In this document: positions 8,637 through 20,085 of the stretch, in pieces | Layout: every line of letters starts with the position of its first letter | Position numbering within the stretch: position 1 is the first letter of the stretch | From: Streptomyces sp. NBC_00190 | GTDB lineage: Bacteria > Actinomycetota > Actinomycetes > Streptomycetales > Streptomycetaceae | DNA: 64,000 bases | Assembly: GCF_036203305.1 (NCBI RefSeq) | Contig: NZ_CP108131.1 | Coordinates: 6,262,001-6,326,000 of the forward strand | Direction: 5' to 3' | Notes under the pieces: model-generated | Database searches by the model: none | Told to the model about the DNA's origin: nothing | The model's input: only the letters and a program-made list of their open reading frames with translations | Position numbers and translations under genes: made by a program

Positions 8637-9797
8637 ATGCTGGACATCGCCGAAGATCTGAACCGGTGGGTCGAGCAGGGACGTGACTTCGCCGTCGCCA
8701 CGGTCGTGGCGGTCGGCGGGAGCGCGCCCCGGCAGCCCGGGGCCGCCCTCGCCGTGGACAGCGAGGGCACGGCCATCGGCTCGGTGTCCGGCGGATGCGT
8801 GGAGGGCGCGGTGTACGAGCTGTGCCGGCAGGCCCTGGATGACGGCGAGAGCGTCCGGGAGCGTTTCGGATACAGCGACGACGATGCCTTCGCCGTGGGC
8901 CTGACCTGCGGCGGCATCATCGACATCCTCGTGACCCCGGTCCCCGTGGGCTCTCCCGCGCGGGACGTGTTCGCGGCCGGTCTGGCCGCCGCCGCCCGTG
9001 GGGAGGCGGCGGCGGTCGCCCGGATAGCCGAGGGCCCGGCCGAGCTGATGGGCCGCGCGGTGCTCGTCCGCGCCGAGGGCCCCTTCCAGGGAGGCTTCGG
9101 AGGCCACCCCGAGCTGGACCGCACCATCGCCGAAGAGGCCCGCGCCATGCTCGACGCCGGCCGGACTGGCGTGCTGGAGATAGGTGCCGACGGCAGGCTC
9201 TGCGGAGAGCCGCTGAAGGTGCTGGTCGAGTCCAGCGTCCCGCCCCCGCGGATGATCGTCTTCGGGGCCATCGACTTCGCCTCCGCCCTGGTGCGCATCG
9301 GCAAGTTCCTCGGCTACCGGGTCACGGTGTGCGACGCGCGGCCGGTGTTCGCGACGAAGACCCGCTTCCCCGAGGCGGACGAGATCGTCGTCGACTGGCC
9401 GCACCGCTACCTGGAGACCACCGCGGTCGACGGCCGGACCGTCCTGTGCGTGCTCACGCACGACGCCAAGTTCGACGTGCCGCTGCTCGAACTGGCCCTG
9501 CGGCTTCCCGTCGCCTACGTCGGCGCCATGGGCTCCCGCCGCACCCACGAGGACCGCAACAAGCGGCTCCGCGAGGTCGGCGTGACCGAGCTCGAACTGG
9601 CCCGGCTGCGCTCCCCGATCGGCCTGGACCTCGGCGCCCGCTCCCCGGAGGAGACCGCGCTGTCCATCGCCGCCGAGATCGTCGCCAACCGCCGCGGCGG
9701 CACCGGCGCCGCCCTGACCGGGGCGCACATCCCGATCCACCCCGATCTCCAGGCCACCTCGACCACGGTGATCGGCCGGATCGGCTCCGTCGCTTGA
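8637..9797 (+). CDS. XdhC/CoxI-family molybdenum hydroxylase maturation factor
   Basis: This 386-residue protein has both XdhC domains. The N-terminal CoxI part contains VGGSAPRQPGAALAV, SVSGGCVEGAV and LTCGGIIDILV, including the family's conserved cysteines. The C-terminal Rossmann-like domain contains MIVFGAIDFASALVRIGK and AYVGAMGSRRTHEDRN. XdhC proteins bind the molybdenum cofactor and promote its sulfuration and insertion into xanthine dehydrogenase. That fits the xdh genes 1.9 kb upstream. The start codon follows GAGGAGG with 6-bp spacing. It is likely cotranscribed with the permease across a 72-bp gap. A hairpin with a T-run lies 40 bp after the stop. Confidence 0.93.
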   Translation: MLDIAEDLNRWVEQGRDFAVATVVAVGGSAPRQPGAALAVDSEGTAIGSVSGGCVEGAVYELCRQALDDGESVRERFGYSDDDAFAVGLTCGGIIDILVTPVPVGSPARDVFAAGLAAAARGEAAAVARIAEGPAELMGRAVLVRAEGPFQGGFGGHPELDRTIAEEARAMLDAGRTGVLEIGADGRLCGEPLKVLVESSVPPPRMIVFGAIDFASALVRIGKFLGYRVTVCDARPVFATKTRFPEADEIVVDWPHRYLETTAVDGRTVLCVLTHDAKFDVPLLELALRLPVAYVGAMGSRRTHEDRNKRLREVGVTELELARLRSPIGLDLGARSPEETALSIAAEIVANRRGGTGAALTGAHIPIHPDLQATSTTVIGRIGSVA

Positions 9798-9837
9798 AGA
9801 GCTGACGCCGGAACGTGAGAAACCGGAACGTGAGAAC

Positions 9838-9870
9838 AGGGCGCACCCCGTAGGGGTTGTGCCCTTTTAT
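9838..9870 (+). terminator. Rho-independent-type terminator after xdhC-type gene
   Basis: An imperfect stem (GGGCGCACCCC, three-base loop, GGGGTTGTGCCC) is followed directly by TTTTAT. This is the clearest classical intrinsic terminator in the window. Confidence 0.8.
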
Positions 9871-9882
9871 CGTTCCGTCTAT

Positions 9883-9897
9883 GTTACCGCCGGTAAC
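9883..9897. promoter_or_regulatory. Perfect inverted repeat, candidate operator
   Basis: The sequence GTTACCGCCGGTAAC has 6-bp arms around a 3-bp centre. It lies 45 bp upstream of the beta-propeller gene and just downstream of the xdhC terminator, a typical position for an operator of a dimeric regulator. No cognate regulator is identified. Confidence 0.5.
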
Positions 9898-9941
9898 GGG
9901 GGGCACCCTCTCCATCCCTTCCCCACAGCGGAGTTGAACGG

Positions 9942-11177
9942 ATGTCACGTACCCTGCGCACCTTGGGCGCGCTGGCCGCGGCCACCCTGCTGACCTCCTT
10001 CGCGCCGGCCGCGGCCGCGCCCGGAGAGGGCACCCGCGAGGTGCTCTTCGTCGGGAACAACTGGGAGGGGACCGCCGACGTCCTCGCCTCCACCGGCGAT
10101 CTCGCCAAGGTCGGCAGGATCAACGTGATCCCCGACAAGGAGGAACGGCTCCGGGAGATCTACCTCAACCCCGTCAAGCTCGGCTTCTTCCTGGGGATCC
10201 GCGCCACGGCGGGCGAGGGCCACGACCAGTTCGTGGACGACATGTACACCACGCCCGACGGCTCGGCCGTCGTCGCCTCCCGGCCCAGCTTCGCCGACGT
10301 CGTCTCGGTCGACGTGCGGACGGGGCGGATCAACTGGCGCTTTCCCGTCGCCGGTTACCGCGCCGACCACATGGCCGTCTCGCCGGACGGCACCCGGGTC
10401 GCGGTCTCGGCCTCCACCGCCAACACCGTGCACGTCCTGGACATCGCCACCGGCCGGCAGGTCGGCTCCTTCGGCACCGGCGACAAGCCCCATGAGAACA
10501 GCTTCAGCCGCGACGGCCGCTTCCTGTGGAACAGCTCCATCGGAGACGTGACCTCCGTCCTCGACGCGCCCTGGCTGGACTGGACGAAGGGCGACCGCAA
10601 GATCACCGTGGTCGACGCGCAGACCTTCCGCACGGTCCGGGTGATCGACATGCGGGAGCGGCTGGACGCCTTCGGCCGCCCGGACCTGTCGGACGCGGTA
10701 CGCCCCGTCTCCTTCAGCCCCGACGAGTCGAAGCTCTACTTCCAGGTGTCGTTCTTCAACGGATTCCTGGAGTACGACGTGGCCACCGACCGGATCACCC
10801 GCCTCAAGACCCTCCCCGAGAACCCCGCCACCACCACCGACCGCACCAAGTGGGTCAACGACTCCCGCCACCACGGCATGTCCATGAGCCCGGACGGGAC
10901 CAAGCTCTGCATCGCGGGCACCATGGACGACTACGCGACCGTCGTGGACCGGGCCACCCTCGCCGAAGGGCCGCTCGTACCCGCCGACAAGCCGTACTGG
11001 GCCACCGTCGACGGCGACGGCACGGCCTGCGTGATCTCCGAGAGCGGCGCCGACCGGGTCACGGCCATCGACTTCGCCACCGGCGCCAAGCGGGTCTCCG
11101 TCCCCGTCGGCGACCACCCGCAGCGGGTCCGTCTCGGCCGCGTCCCGGCGGGCTGGACCGGCCCCGCCGCACGGTAG
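9942..11177 (+). CDS. Secreted YncE/WD40-like beta-propeller protein
   Basis: This 411-residue protein has an N-terminal signal peptide (Arg near the start, hydrophobic stretch, AAAAP cleavage region near residue 26). The body consists of beta-propeller repeats of the YncE type: TTPDGSAVVASRPSFADVVS, MAVSPDGTRVAVSASTANTV, SFSRDGRFLWNSS, SFSPDESKLYFQ and MSMSPDGTKLCIAG. It should be exported and may bind a ligand or protein partner; no catalytic residues are evident. A GGAG ribosome-binding site precedes the ATG, and a palindromic candidate operator lies just upstream. It converges on geosmin synthase across a shared terminator. It is probably not a PQQ enzyme, since it lacks the tryptophan-docking motifs and size of quinoprotein dehydrogenases. 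Confidence 0.85.
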   Translation: MSRTLRTLGALAAATLLTSFAPAAAAPGEGTREVLFVGNNWEGTADVLASTGDLAKVGRINVIPDKEERLREIYLNPVKLGFFLGIRATAGEGHDQFVDDMYTTPDGSAVVASRPSFADVVSVDVRTGRINWRFPVAGYRADHMAVSPDGTRVAVSASTANTVHVLDIATGRQVGSFGTGDKPHENSFSRDGRFLWNSSIGDVTSVLDAPWLDWTKGDRKITVVDAQTFRTVRVIDMRERLDAFGRPDLSDAVRPVSFSPDESKLYFQVSFFNGFLEYDVATDRITRLKTLPENPATTTDRTKWVNDSRHHGMSMSPDGTKLCIAGTMDDYATVVDRATLAEGPLVPADKPYWATVDGDGTACVISESGADRVTAIDFATGAKRVSVPVGDHPQRVRLGRVPAGWTGPAAR

Positions 11178-11192
11178 CCGAACGGCCGCGAC

Positions 11193-11223
11193 GGCGGGGG
11201 CGGGCGAGCGGACCGCCCCCGCC
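11193..11223. terminator. Bidirectional terminator between propeller and geosmin synthase genes
   Basis: A perfect 11-bp stem (GGCGGGGGCGG and its complement) with a 9-bp loop lies midway between two convergent stop codons, so it can end both transcripts. Confidence 0.8.
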
Positions 11224-11238
11224 GCCCCGGAGCTGGGG

Positions 11239-13557
<2,319 letters not shown>

Positions 13558-13565
13558 TCACCGCT

Positions 13566-15572
13566 TCAGGTGACGGACGAGTCGTTCTGCGCCGCCGAGG
13601 CCTGGTGCGGGATAGAGGCCCCCCGCCCGGGCCGGTCGCCGTACTGGTCGGCCTGGATCCGGAACATGGATGCGTAGCGGCCGCCCTGCGCCAACAGCTC
13701 GTCGTGGCTGCCCTGTTCGACGAGCCGGCCCTCGTGCAGCACGTAGATGACGTCGGCGAACCGGACACCCGACATCCGGTGCGAGACGAGGACGACCGCG
13801 CGCTGCGGACCTGCCAGGCCGCGGATGCTGTCGAAGGCGGCGATCTCCGCCTCCGGGTCGAGGGCGGAGGTGGGCTCGTCCACGACGAGGACACGGGCGT
13901 CGCGGAACCGGGTGCGGGCCAGGCCGAACTTCTGCCACTGCCCGCCGGACAGCTCCGAGGCTCCCCTGAACACCCGGGCGAGCAGGGTCTCGTAGCCGTG
14001 CGGAAGCTTCTCGACGACCCGGTCGGCGCCCGCGTACCGGGCGGCCGCGACCACCTCCGCCGCCTGGTCCACCGACCCGTCCGGTCCTTCGGCGGCGGGC
14101 CTGCCCATGGCGATGTTGGTACGGGCGGTCACCGGCCAGCGCTCGAAGTCCTGGGTGAGCAGGGCGACCCGGTCGAAGACCTGCTCCCGGTCGGCGTCCC
14201 GCACCTCCACCCCGTCCCAGGTCAGCGATCCGGAGTCGGGCAGGTGCAGACCGGCGAGGAGTTTGACCAGCGTGCTCTTGCCGGAGCCGTTCTCGCCGAC
14301 CAGGGCGACGACGCTGCCCGCGTCGATGGTGAGGGAGACGCCGGTCAGGGCCGGCTCGTCCCGGTCCGGGTAGCTGAAGTCCACGTCGACGAGCCGGAGC
14401 GTCCCGAGCCGCTCGGCCAGCGGGAGCCCGCCGGGCGGGATGGCGCGGCGGCCCGCCTCGGCGACGAACCGTTCCATGTCCCGTACGTACAAGGACTCCT
14501 CGTGCAGGGTGTTGGTGGTGGCGACGAGGGCGCCCAGGCTGGCCGAGCCGGTCCGCACCGCGATCACGGCGGTGCCGGCGACCGCCAGGTCCATCCGGCC
14601 GGAGACGATGAGCGCGCCCATCGCCGCGTAGGTGACGAGGGCCGCGACACCGGACAGCGCGGCGGGCAGCAGTTCGGTGGCCGCCTTGTCCTTGGCGAGG
14701 CGGGTGGCCTCGCCCTCGGCGTGCTCGGCCATCTGCCGGTAGTGGCCGAGGAGGTAGTGCCCGACCCCGTGGACCCGCACCTCGGGGGCCGACGTACGGG
14801 AGATCAGCAGCTGGCCGATGAGCCGGGAGGCCCGGACGTGTTCCACCCAGGTGATCGTGGAGAGGTAGCGGCGCTGGGCCACCCGCATCGTGCCCCAGCC
14901 GCGCGGGGCGGCGATCAGCAGCAGCATGGGCAGCAGCAGCGGGTGCAGCACGGTGAGCACCCCGGCGGTGGCGACGAGGGAGAACAGCCCGCCGAGGGTG
15001 GTCACACAGGCCCCGACGGTCCGGCGGGCCGAGGGCGGGCCCCACTGGGCGCTGTCGAGCAGCCGCCGGAAGTCCCCGTCCTCGATGGCTTCGAGCTCCA
15101 CCTCGACGGCGGCCTTCAGGTACTGCTCGTGCGCGGCCCGCTCCACCTTCGGCTCCAGCCGCCCGGCGGCCGCCGTCGACCGGGAGGCCAGTACGGCGCC
15201 CAGTACGGTGACCAGCGCGCCCGCGGCGAGGGAGGGCAGGGCGGCGTGCAGCCGCTCGGCGGCACTGCCCGCGCCGAGCAGCGAACGGAGCACCACGCTG
15301 AGGACGAGCAGCCCGACGGCGGAGGTGATCCCCTGGCCGGCCTCGGTGACGGCGACGGTGAGCAGGGCGCGCCGGTCGGTCTGCCAGGCGAGCCGGAGCG
15401 TCCCGCCGGCCATGCGGGGCATGGAGCGCAGGGTGGTCAGGAGCCGGCTCTCCAGCCGGGCGTAGTCGTGGTTGGCCCAGCCGGCGTCGTAGCGCAGGGG
15501 CCCGCCGAAGAGTCGGCGCTCACTCTCGGAGACGGCGGGCTCGGCGGGCGCGGGCCGCTTGAGGAGCCTCAT
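13566..15572 (-). CDS. ABC transporter, fused permease and ATP-binding protein
   Basis: This 668-residue half-transporter has an N-terminal membrane domain with about six hydrophobic segments (roughly residues 60-350). The C-terminal ATPase has Walker A GENGSGKST (about 426), the signature LSGGQWQKFGLAR (about 541) and Walker B VLVVDEPTSALD. This is the exporter type, which works as a homodimer or with a partner. I chose the ATG at 15572 because upstream codons lack family similarity. Substrate is unknown. It stands alone upstream of geosmin synthase on the same strand with a 110-bp gap. Export of geosmin is an attractive guess, but geosmin diffuses freely and nothing in the sequence supports it. 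Confidence 0.9.
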   Translation of the reverse strand: MRLLKRPAPAEPAVSESERRLFGGPLRYDAGWANHDYARLESRLLTTLRSMPRMAGGTLRLAWQTDRRALLTVAVTEAGQGITSAVGLLVLSVVLRSLLGAGSAAERLHAALPSLAAGALVTVLGAVLASRSTAAAGRLEPKVERAAHEQYLKAAVEVELEAIEDGDFRRLLDSAQWGPPSARRTVGACVTTLGGLFSLVATAGVLTVLHPLLLPMLLLIAAPRGWGTMRVAQRRYLSTITWVEHVRASRLIGQLLISRTSAPEVRVHGVGHYLLGHYRQMAEHAEGEATRLAKDKAATELLPAALSGVAALVTYAAMGALIVSGRMDLAVAGTAVIAVRTGSASLGALVATTNTLHEESLYVRDMERFVAEAGRRAIPPGGLPLAERLGTLRLVDVDFSYPDRDEPALTGVSLTIDAGSVVALVGENGSGKSTLVKLLAGLHLPDSGSLTWDGVEVRDADREQVFDRVALLTQDFERWPVTARTNIAMGRPAAEGPDGSVDQAAEVVAAARYAGADRVVEKLPHGYETLLARVFRGASELSGGQWQKFGLARTRFRDARVLVVDEPTSALDPEAEIAAFDSIRGLAGPQRAVVLVSHRMSGVRFADVIYVLHEGRLVEQGSHDELLAQGGRYASMFRIQADQYGDRPGRGASIPHQASAAQNDSSVT

Positions 15573-15983
15573 GAGCGGCCACCTCCGCCCGCTGCCGGGT
15601 CGAACGCCACACGAACGTGCACGGATCGCAAGGTTCCTCCCGAGGTGCCGCGGCTGCGCACTGACAGCCGGAAGAACGTGGCTGTTCAGAGCGACGTCAC
15701 GGGGCGCGGGGAGCGAACGTTCGTACAGAGTTCCGGTGCGGCCGGGGAACCCAAGGGGCGGCCGGGGGCCGGGTCGTGACGCGGCGTTCGAACCACCCGG
15801 CGGTGGGGATGACCCCCTTCGAGGGATTGCGTGACCTCGCGGAGCGCGCAGGAGGCGGTCCCCTTCGTCGCGGGGCGGCCGAGGAATGCCGCGGAATGCC
15901 GCGGAGTGTCGGAAGACAGAATGATTGTCTGATTGGGTTAGGTTTGCCCCGTTAATGACTCCGGCGTTCCGGGAGGGACACTG
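15573..15983. other. 411-bp divergent intergenic region
   Basis: No gene is supported here. The region must hold promoters for the ABC exporter (minus) and the 73-residue protein (plus). It contains two tandem copies and one degenerate copy of GGAATGCCGC near 15893-15918. A distinctly A/T-richer stretch at 15919-15957 includes TTAGGT and is the likely plus-strand promoter area. Confidence 0.5.
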
Positions 15984-16205
15984 ATGGCGATCGATCTGGA
16001 CAAGGTGCTCGACAAGGCGTGGGCCGACAAGCCGCTCTCCGAGGTGCTCACGGCCCCCGTGGCGGCGCTCAAGGGCGTCACGGACAAGGACGGCGAACTG
16101 CTGCACCAGGCGTTCGGCGTCAAGACCGTCGCCGACTTCGGGCAACTGAAGTACGTGCGCTGGGCGCAGGCGCTCGTCGCCCTGAACCAGACCGTCAAGG
16201 CGTAG
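15984..16205 (+). CDS. Small conserved-looking protein of unknown function (73 residues)
   Basis: A GGAGGG ribosome-binding site lies 8 bp upstream of the ATG, and the frame has strong G/C third-position bias, so this is a real small gene. The protein is mostly helical and contains DLDKVLDKAWADKPLSEVLT, a helix-hairpin-like LLHQAFGVKTVADFGQLKYV and a hydrophobic C-terminal helix. It has no signal peptide or membrane segment. The pattern resembles small helix-hairpin-helix proteins, but I do not recognise a named family. It is monocistronic and converges on cobN across a strong hairpin. Confidence 0.8.
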   Translation: MAIDLDKVLDKAWADKPLSEVLTAPVAALKGVTDKDGELLHQAFGVKTVADFGQLKYVRWAQALVALNQTVKA

Positions 16206-16244
16206 GCCCTCTCGTACGGCTCGCGGTCCGGGCGGGCCGACGAA

Positions 16245-16296
16245 AAGGCCGTCCCCCTCACCCTTGCGGTTTCCCGTGGGTGAGGAGGACGGCCTT
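16245..16296. terminator. Bidirectional hairpin between small gene and cobN
   Basis: A long stem pairs AAGGCCGTCC plus CCTCACCC on the left with GGGTGAGG plus GGACGGCCTT on the right, with one short interruption and a loop of about 14 bases. It lies between convergent stop codons and ends in A/T on both sides. Confidence 0.85.
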
Positions 16297-16322
16297 CGCG
16301 CGTGGACCGGAGGCCGGACCGG

Positions 16323-19300
16323 CTACTCGGCCTCGCCCTCCAGGTTGCCCTCCGTGTCCAGGTAGACCTGGCGCAGGGCTTCGAGGACCTGCGGGTCCGG
16401 CTTCTCCCACATGCCGCGGGACTCCGCCTCCAGCAGGCGTTCCGCGATGCCGTGCAGGGCCCAGGGGTTGGCCTCCTCCAGGAAGGCGCGGTTCTCCGGG
16501 TCCAGGACGTACGTCTCGGTCAGCTTGTCGTACATCCAGTCGGCTACCACGCCCGTCGTGGCGTCGTAGCCGAACAGGTAGTCCACCGTCGCCGCGAGCT
16601 CGAAGGCGCCCTTGTAGCCGTGGCGGCGCATCGCCTCGATCCACTTGGGGTTGACCACGCGGGCGCGGAAGACGCGCGAGGTCTCCTCGACCAGGGTGCG
16701 GGTCTTGACCGTCTCCGGTCGGGTGGAGTCGCCGATGTACGCCTCCGGCGCCGTTCCGCGCAGGGCGCGGACGGTGGCCACCATGCCGCCGTGGTACTGG
16801 AAGTAGTCGTCCGAGTCCGCGATGTCGTGCTCACGGGTGTCCGTGTTCTTCGCGGCGACGGTGATCCGCTTGTACGCGGTCTCCATCTCGCTGCGGGCGG
16901 GGCGGCCCTCCAGGCCGCGGCCGTACGCGTACCCGCCCCACACCGTGTAGACCTCCGCGAGGTCGGCGTCCGTACGCCAGTCGCGGGAGTCGATCAGCTG
17001 GAGGATGCCCGCGCCGTACGTGCCCGGGCGCGAGCCGAAGATACGGGTGGTGGCGCGGCGTTCGTCACCGTGCTCGGCCAGGTCCGCCTGGGCGTGGGCC
17101 CGGACGAAGTTCTGGTCGGCCGGCTCGTCGAGCGAGGCGGCCAGCCGCACCGCGTCGTCGAGGAGGCCGATGACGTGCGGGAACGCGTCGCGGAAGAAGC
17201 CCGAGATGCGCAGCGTCACATCGATGCGGGGACGGCCCAGTTCCGCGAGCGCGATCGCCTCCAGACCCGTCACACGGCGCGAGGCCTCGTCCCAGACCGG
17301 GCGGACGCCCAGCAGGGACAGGGCTTCCGCCACGTCGTCGCCCGAGGTGCGCATCGCGCTGGTGCCCCACAGGGACAGGCCGACGGAGGCGGGCCACTCG
17401 CCGTTGTCCGTGCGGTAGCGGGTCAGCAGGGACTCGGCGAGGGCCTGGCCCGTCTCCCACGCGAGGCGGGAGGGGACGGCCTTCGGGTCCACCGAGTAGA
17501 AGTTCCGGCCGGTGGGCAGGACGTTGACCAGGCCGCGGAGCGGGGAGCCGGACGGGCCGGCGGGGATGAACCGGCCGTCCAGGGCGGCGACCACGTGGGC
17601 GATCTCGTCCGTGGTGCCGGCCAGGCGCGGGACGACCTCGCGGGCGGCGAAGTCCAGCACCGCCGCGACGTCCGCGGAATGCGCCGAGGCGGCCGAAGCC
17701 ACCGCCGACGGGTCCCAGTTCGCGTCCTCCATCGCCTGGACCAGGGCGCGGGCCTGCTCCTCCACGGCGTCCGCCGAGGTGCGGGTGGCCGCGGACTCGT
17801 CCAGGCCCAGCGCCTCGCGCAGGCCCGGCAGCGCCGTCGTACCGCCCCAGATCTGGCGGGCGCGCAGGATCGCGAGGACCAGGTTCACCCGGGCCGCGCC
17901 GGTCGGGGCGCCGCCCAGTACGTGCAGACCGTCGCGGATCTGGGCGTCCTTGACCTCGCACAGCCAGCCGTCGACGTGCAGCAGGAAGTCGTCGAAGCCC
18001 TCGTCGTCCGGGCGCTCTTCGAGGCCCAGGTCGTGGTCGAGCTTCGCCGCCTGGATCAGGGTCCAGATCTGCGCGCGGATGGCCGGGAGCTTCGCCGGGT
18101 CCATCGCCGAGATCTGGGCGTACTCGTCCAGGTGCTGCTCCAGGCGCGCGATGTCCCCGTAGGACTCCGCGCGCGCCATCGGCGGCACCAGGTGGTCGAC
18201 CAGGGTGGCGTGCACGCGGCGCTTGGCCTGGGTGCCCTCGCCCGGGTCGTTGACCAGGAACGGGTAGATGAGCGGCAGGTCGCCGAGGGCGGCGTCGGGC
18301 GCGCAGGCCGCCGACAGACCGGCGTTCTTGCCCGGCAGCCACTCCAGGTTGCCGTGCTTGCCCAGGTGGATCATCGCGTCGGCGCCGAAGCCGCCGTCCT
18401 CGGCGCGGGCCTGGATCCAGCGGTACGCGGCCAGGTAGTGGTGCGACGGGGGCAGATCGGGGTCGTGGTAGATCGCGATCGGGTTCTCGCCGAAACCGCG
18501 CGGCGGCTGGATCAGGATCAGCAGGTTGCCGCGGCGCAGGGCCGCGAGGACGATGTCGCCCTCGGGGTTGCGCGAGCGGTCGACGAACATCTCGCCCGGG
18601 GCCGGACCCCAGTGCTCCTCCACGCTTTCGCGCAGCTCGGCGGGGAGCTCGGCGAACCAGCGCCGGTAGTCGGCGGCCGGGATGCGGACCGGGTTGCGGG
18701 CCAGCTGCTCCTCGGTGAGCCAGTCCTGGTCGTGGCCGCCGGCCTCGATCAGGGCCCGGATCAGCTCGTCGCCGTCGCCCGAGACCAGGCCGGGGATCTC
18801 GTCGGCGGGGCCGAAGTCGTAGCCGCCGGCGATGAGGGTGCGCAGCAGCTCCACGGCGCTGGCCGGGGTGTCCAGGCCGACCGCGTTGCCGATACGGGAG
18901 TGCTTGGTGGGGTAGGCGGAGAGGACCAGCGCGACCTTCTTGTCGCGGCGGTCGATGTGCCGGAGCCGGGCGTGGCGTACGGCGATCCCCGCGACCCGGG
19001 CGGCCCGCTCGGGATCGGCCACATACGCGGGCAGGCCGTCCTCGTCGAGCTCCTTGAAGGAGAACGGGACGGTGATCAGACGGCCGTCGAACTCGGGCAC
19101 GGCGACCTGGGTGGCGGCGTCGAGGGGGGACAGACCCTCGTCGTTCTCCTCCCAGTTGCTGCGCGAACCCGTCAGGCACAGCGCCTGGAGGATCGGCACG
19201 CCGAGCGCCGCGAGCGCGCCCGCGTCCCAGGACTCGTCGTCCCCGCCCGCCGAGGCGGTGGCGGGGCGGGTGCCGCCGGCCGCGAGGACGGTGGTGATGA

Positions 19301-19931
19301 CGGCGTCGGCCCCCTCCAGCTCGGCCAGCAGCTCGGGCTCCGGGGTGCGCAGCGACGAGACGTAGAGCGGGAGTGCCTGCGCGTCCTGGGCCTCGATGGC
19401 CTCGCACAGGGTGTGCACGAAGGCGGTGTTGCCGCTCATCTGGTGGGCGCGGTAGTAGAGCACGGCGACCCGGGGGCCGGACGTCCGCCGCGCGGTGCGC
19501 TCCAGGGGGCCCCAGGTGGGGGCGGCGGCGGGCGGCTCGAAGCCGTGGCCCGTGAGGAGGACCGTGTCGGACAGGAAGCGGGCCAGCTGGCCGAGGTTGG
19601 CGGGGCCGCCGTGCGCGAGGTAGCCGTGGGCCTCGGCCGCGATGCCGATCGGGACGGTGGAGGCCTCCATCAGCTGGGCGTCCGGGGCCTGTTCTCCGGT
19701 CAGGACCACGACCGGGCGGGTCTGGCCGGGGGCGAGCAGCAGGTCGAGGCCGTCCTGCCAGGCGCGCAGGCCCCCGAGGAGGCGTACGACGACCAGGTCC
19801 ACGCCGTCGAGGAGGCCGGGGAGGTCGTCGAGGGGAAGGCGGGAGGGGTTCGCGAACCGGTACGGGACGGGGCCGTCCGCGGCGCGGGCGCTGAGCAGAT
19901 CGGTGTCGGACGTCGACAGCAGCAGGATCAT
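16323..19931 (-). CDS. cobN: Cobaltochelatase subunit CobN
   Basis: This 1202-residue protein matches the large CobN/magnesium-chelatase H subunit family in length and motifs, including HLGKHGNLEWLPGKNAGLS in the conserved centre and VWGGYAYGRGLEGR toward the C-terminus. CobN binds hydrogenobyrinic acid a,c-diamide, into which cobalt is inserted with the ATPase partners CobS and CobT (or ChlI/ChlD-like proteins). Those partners are not in this window. It is cytoplasmic. A cobalamin riboswitch lies directly upstream of the start codon, so expression should fall when adenosylcobalamin is plentiful. The gene is transcribed away from cobG-cobH-cobIJ. No truncation is seen. Confidence 0.96.
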   Translation of the reverse strand: MILLLSTSDTDLLSARAADGPVPYRFANPSRLPLDDLPGLLDGVDLVVVRLLGGLRAWQDGLDLLLAPGQTRPVVVLTGEQAPDAQLMEASTVPIGIAAEAHGYLAHGGPANLGQLARFLSDTVLLTGHGFEPPAAAPTWGPLERTARRTSGPRVAVLYYRAHQMSGNTAFVHTLCEAIEAQDAQALPLYVSSLRTPEPELLAELEGADAVITTVLAAGGTRPATASAGGDDESWDAGALAALGVPILQALCLTGSRSNWEENDEGLSPLDAATQVAVPEFDGRLITVPFSFKELDEDGLPAYVADPERAARVAGIAVRHARLRHIDRRDKKVALVLSAYPTKHSRIGNAVGLDTPASAVELLRTLIAGGYDFGPADEIPGLVSGDGDELIRALIEAGGHDQDWLTEEQLARNPVRIPAADYRRWFAELPAELRESVEEHWGPAPGEMFVDRSRNPEGDIVLAALRRGNLLILIQPPRGFGENPIAIYHDPDLPPSHHYLAAYRWIQARAEDGGFGADAMIHLGKHGNLEWLPGKNAGLSAACAPDAALGDLPLIYPFLVNDPGEGTQAKRRVHATLVDHLVPPMARAESYGDIARLEQHLDEYAQISAMDPAKLPAIRAQIWTLIQAAKLDHDLGLEERPDDEGFDDFLLHVDGWLCEVKDAQIRDGLHVLGGAPTGAARVNLVLAILRARQIWGGTTALPGLREALGLDESAATRTSADAVEEQARALVQAMEDANWDPSAVASAASAHSADVAAVLDFAAREVVPRLAGTTDEIAHVVAALDGRFIPAGPSGSPLRGLVNVLPTGRNFYSVDPKAVPSRLAWETGQALAESLLTRYRTDNGEWPASVGLSLWGTSAMRTSGDDVAEALSLLGVRPVWDEASRRVTGLEAIALAELGRPRIDVTLRISGFFRDAFPHVIGLLDDAVRLAASLDEPADQNFVRAHAQADLAEHGDERRATTRIFGSRPGTYGAGILQLIDSRDWRTDADLAEVYTVWGGYAYGRGLEGRPARSEMETAYKRITVAAKNTDTREHDIADSDDYFQYHGGMVATVRALRGTAPEAYIGDSTRPETVKTRTLVEETSRVFRARVVNPKWIEAMRRHGYKGAFELAATVDYLFGYDATTGVVADWMYDKLTETYVLDPENRAFLEEANPWALHGIAERLLEAESRGMWEKPDPQVLEALRQVYLDTEGNLEGEAE

Positions 19932-19979
19932 GCGGCGGCAGGCCTTCCTCGGGGTTTCCGCGCCCCGGGCAGTGAGGGC

Positions 19980-20085
19980 GGCGGGAGTTCCTGACTCACC
20001 CCGTGGATCGCTCCGCGGGGTTCACAGTGGCGGGACCGCGCCGGAATCGCACCGGGCTTCCTCCCATGTCGCCGTCCTCGGCGAT
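19980..20085 (-). promoter_or_regulatory. Cobalamin (B12) riboswitch upstream of cobN
   Basis: Read on the minus strand, the region contains the diagnostic core of the adenosylcobalamin riboswitch: GGGAGGAAGCCCGGTGCGA, ATTCCGGCGCGGTCCCGCC and ACTGTG. After a variable stem (CCCCGCGG/CCACGGGG) comes a B12-box-like GAGTCAGGAACTCCCGCC. It ends about 50 bp before the cobN ATG. The expected action is ligand-dependent block of translation or transcription. Boundaries are approximate. Confidence 0.93.

Noticed and set aside
9942..11177. Beta-propeller protein as a PQQ-dependent enzyme served by the pqq operon
   Set aside because: Its repeats are YncE/WD40-like, it lacks the quinoprotein tryptophan-docking motifs and typical size, and it lies over 20 kb away.
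15938..15955. Possible iron-regulator (IdeR/DmdR) box
   Set aside because: Only the left half-site TTAGGT is present; the right half does not match, and the downstream gene is not an iron gene.
16302..19994. Plus-strand open frame spanning cobN
   Set aside because: Same antisense artefact; it lacks any recognisable domain, and cobN is unambiguous.
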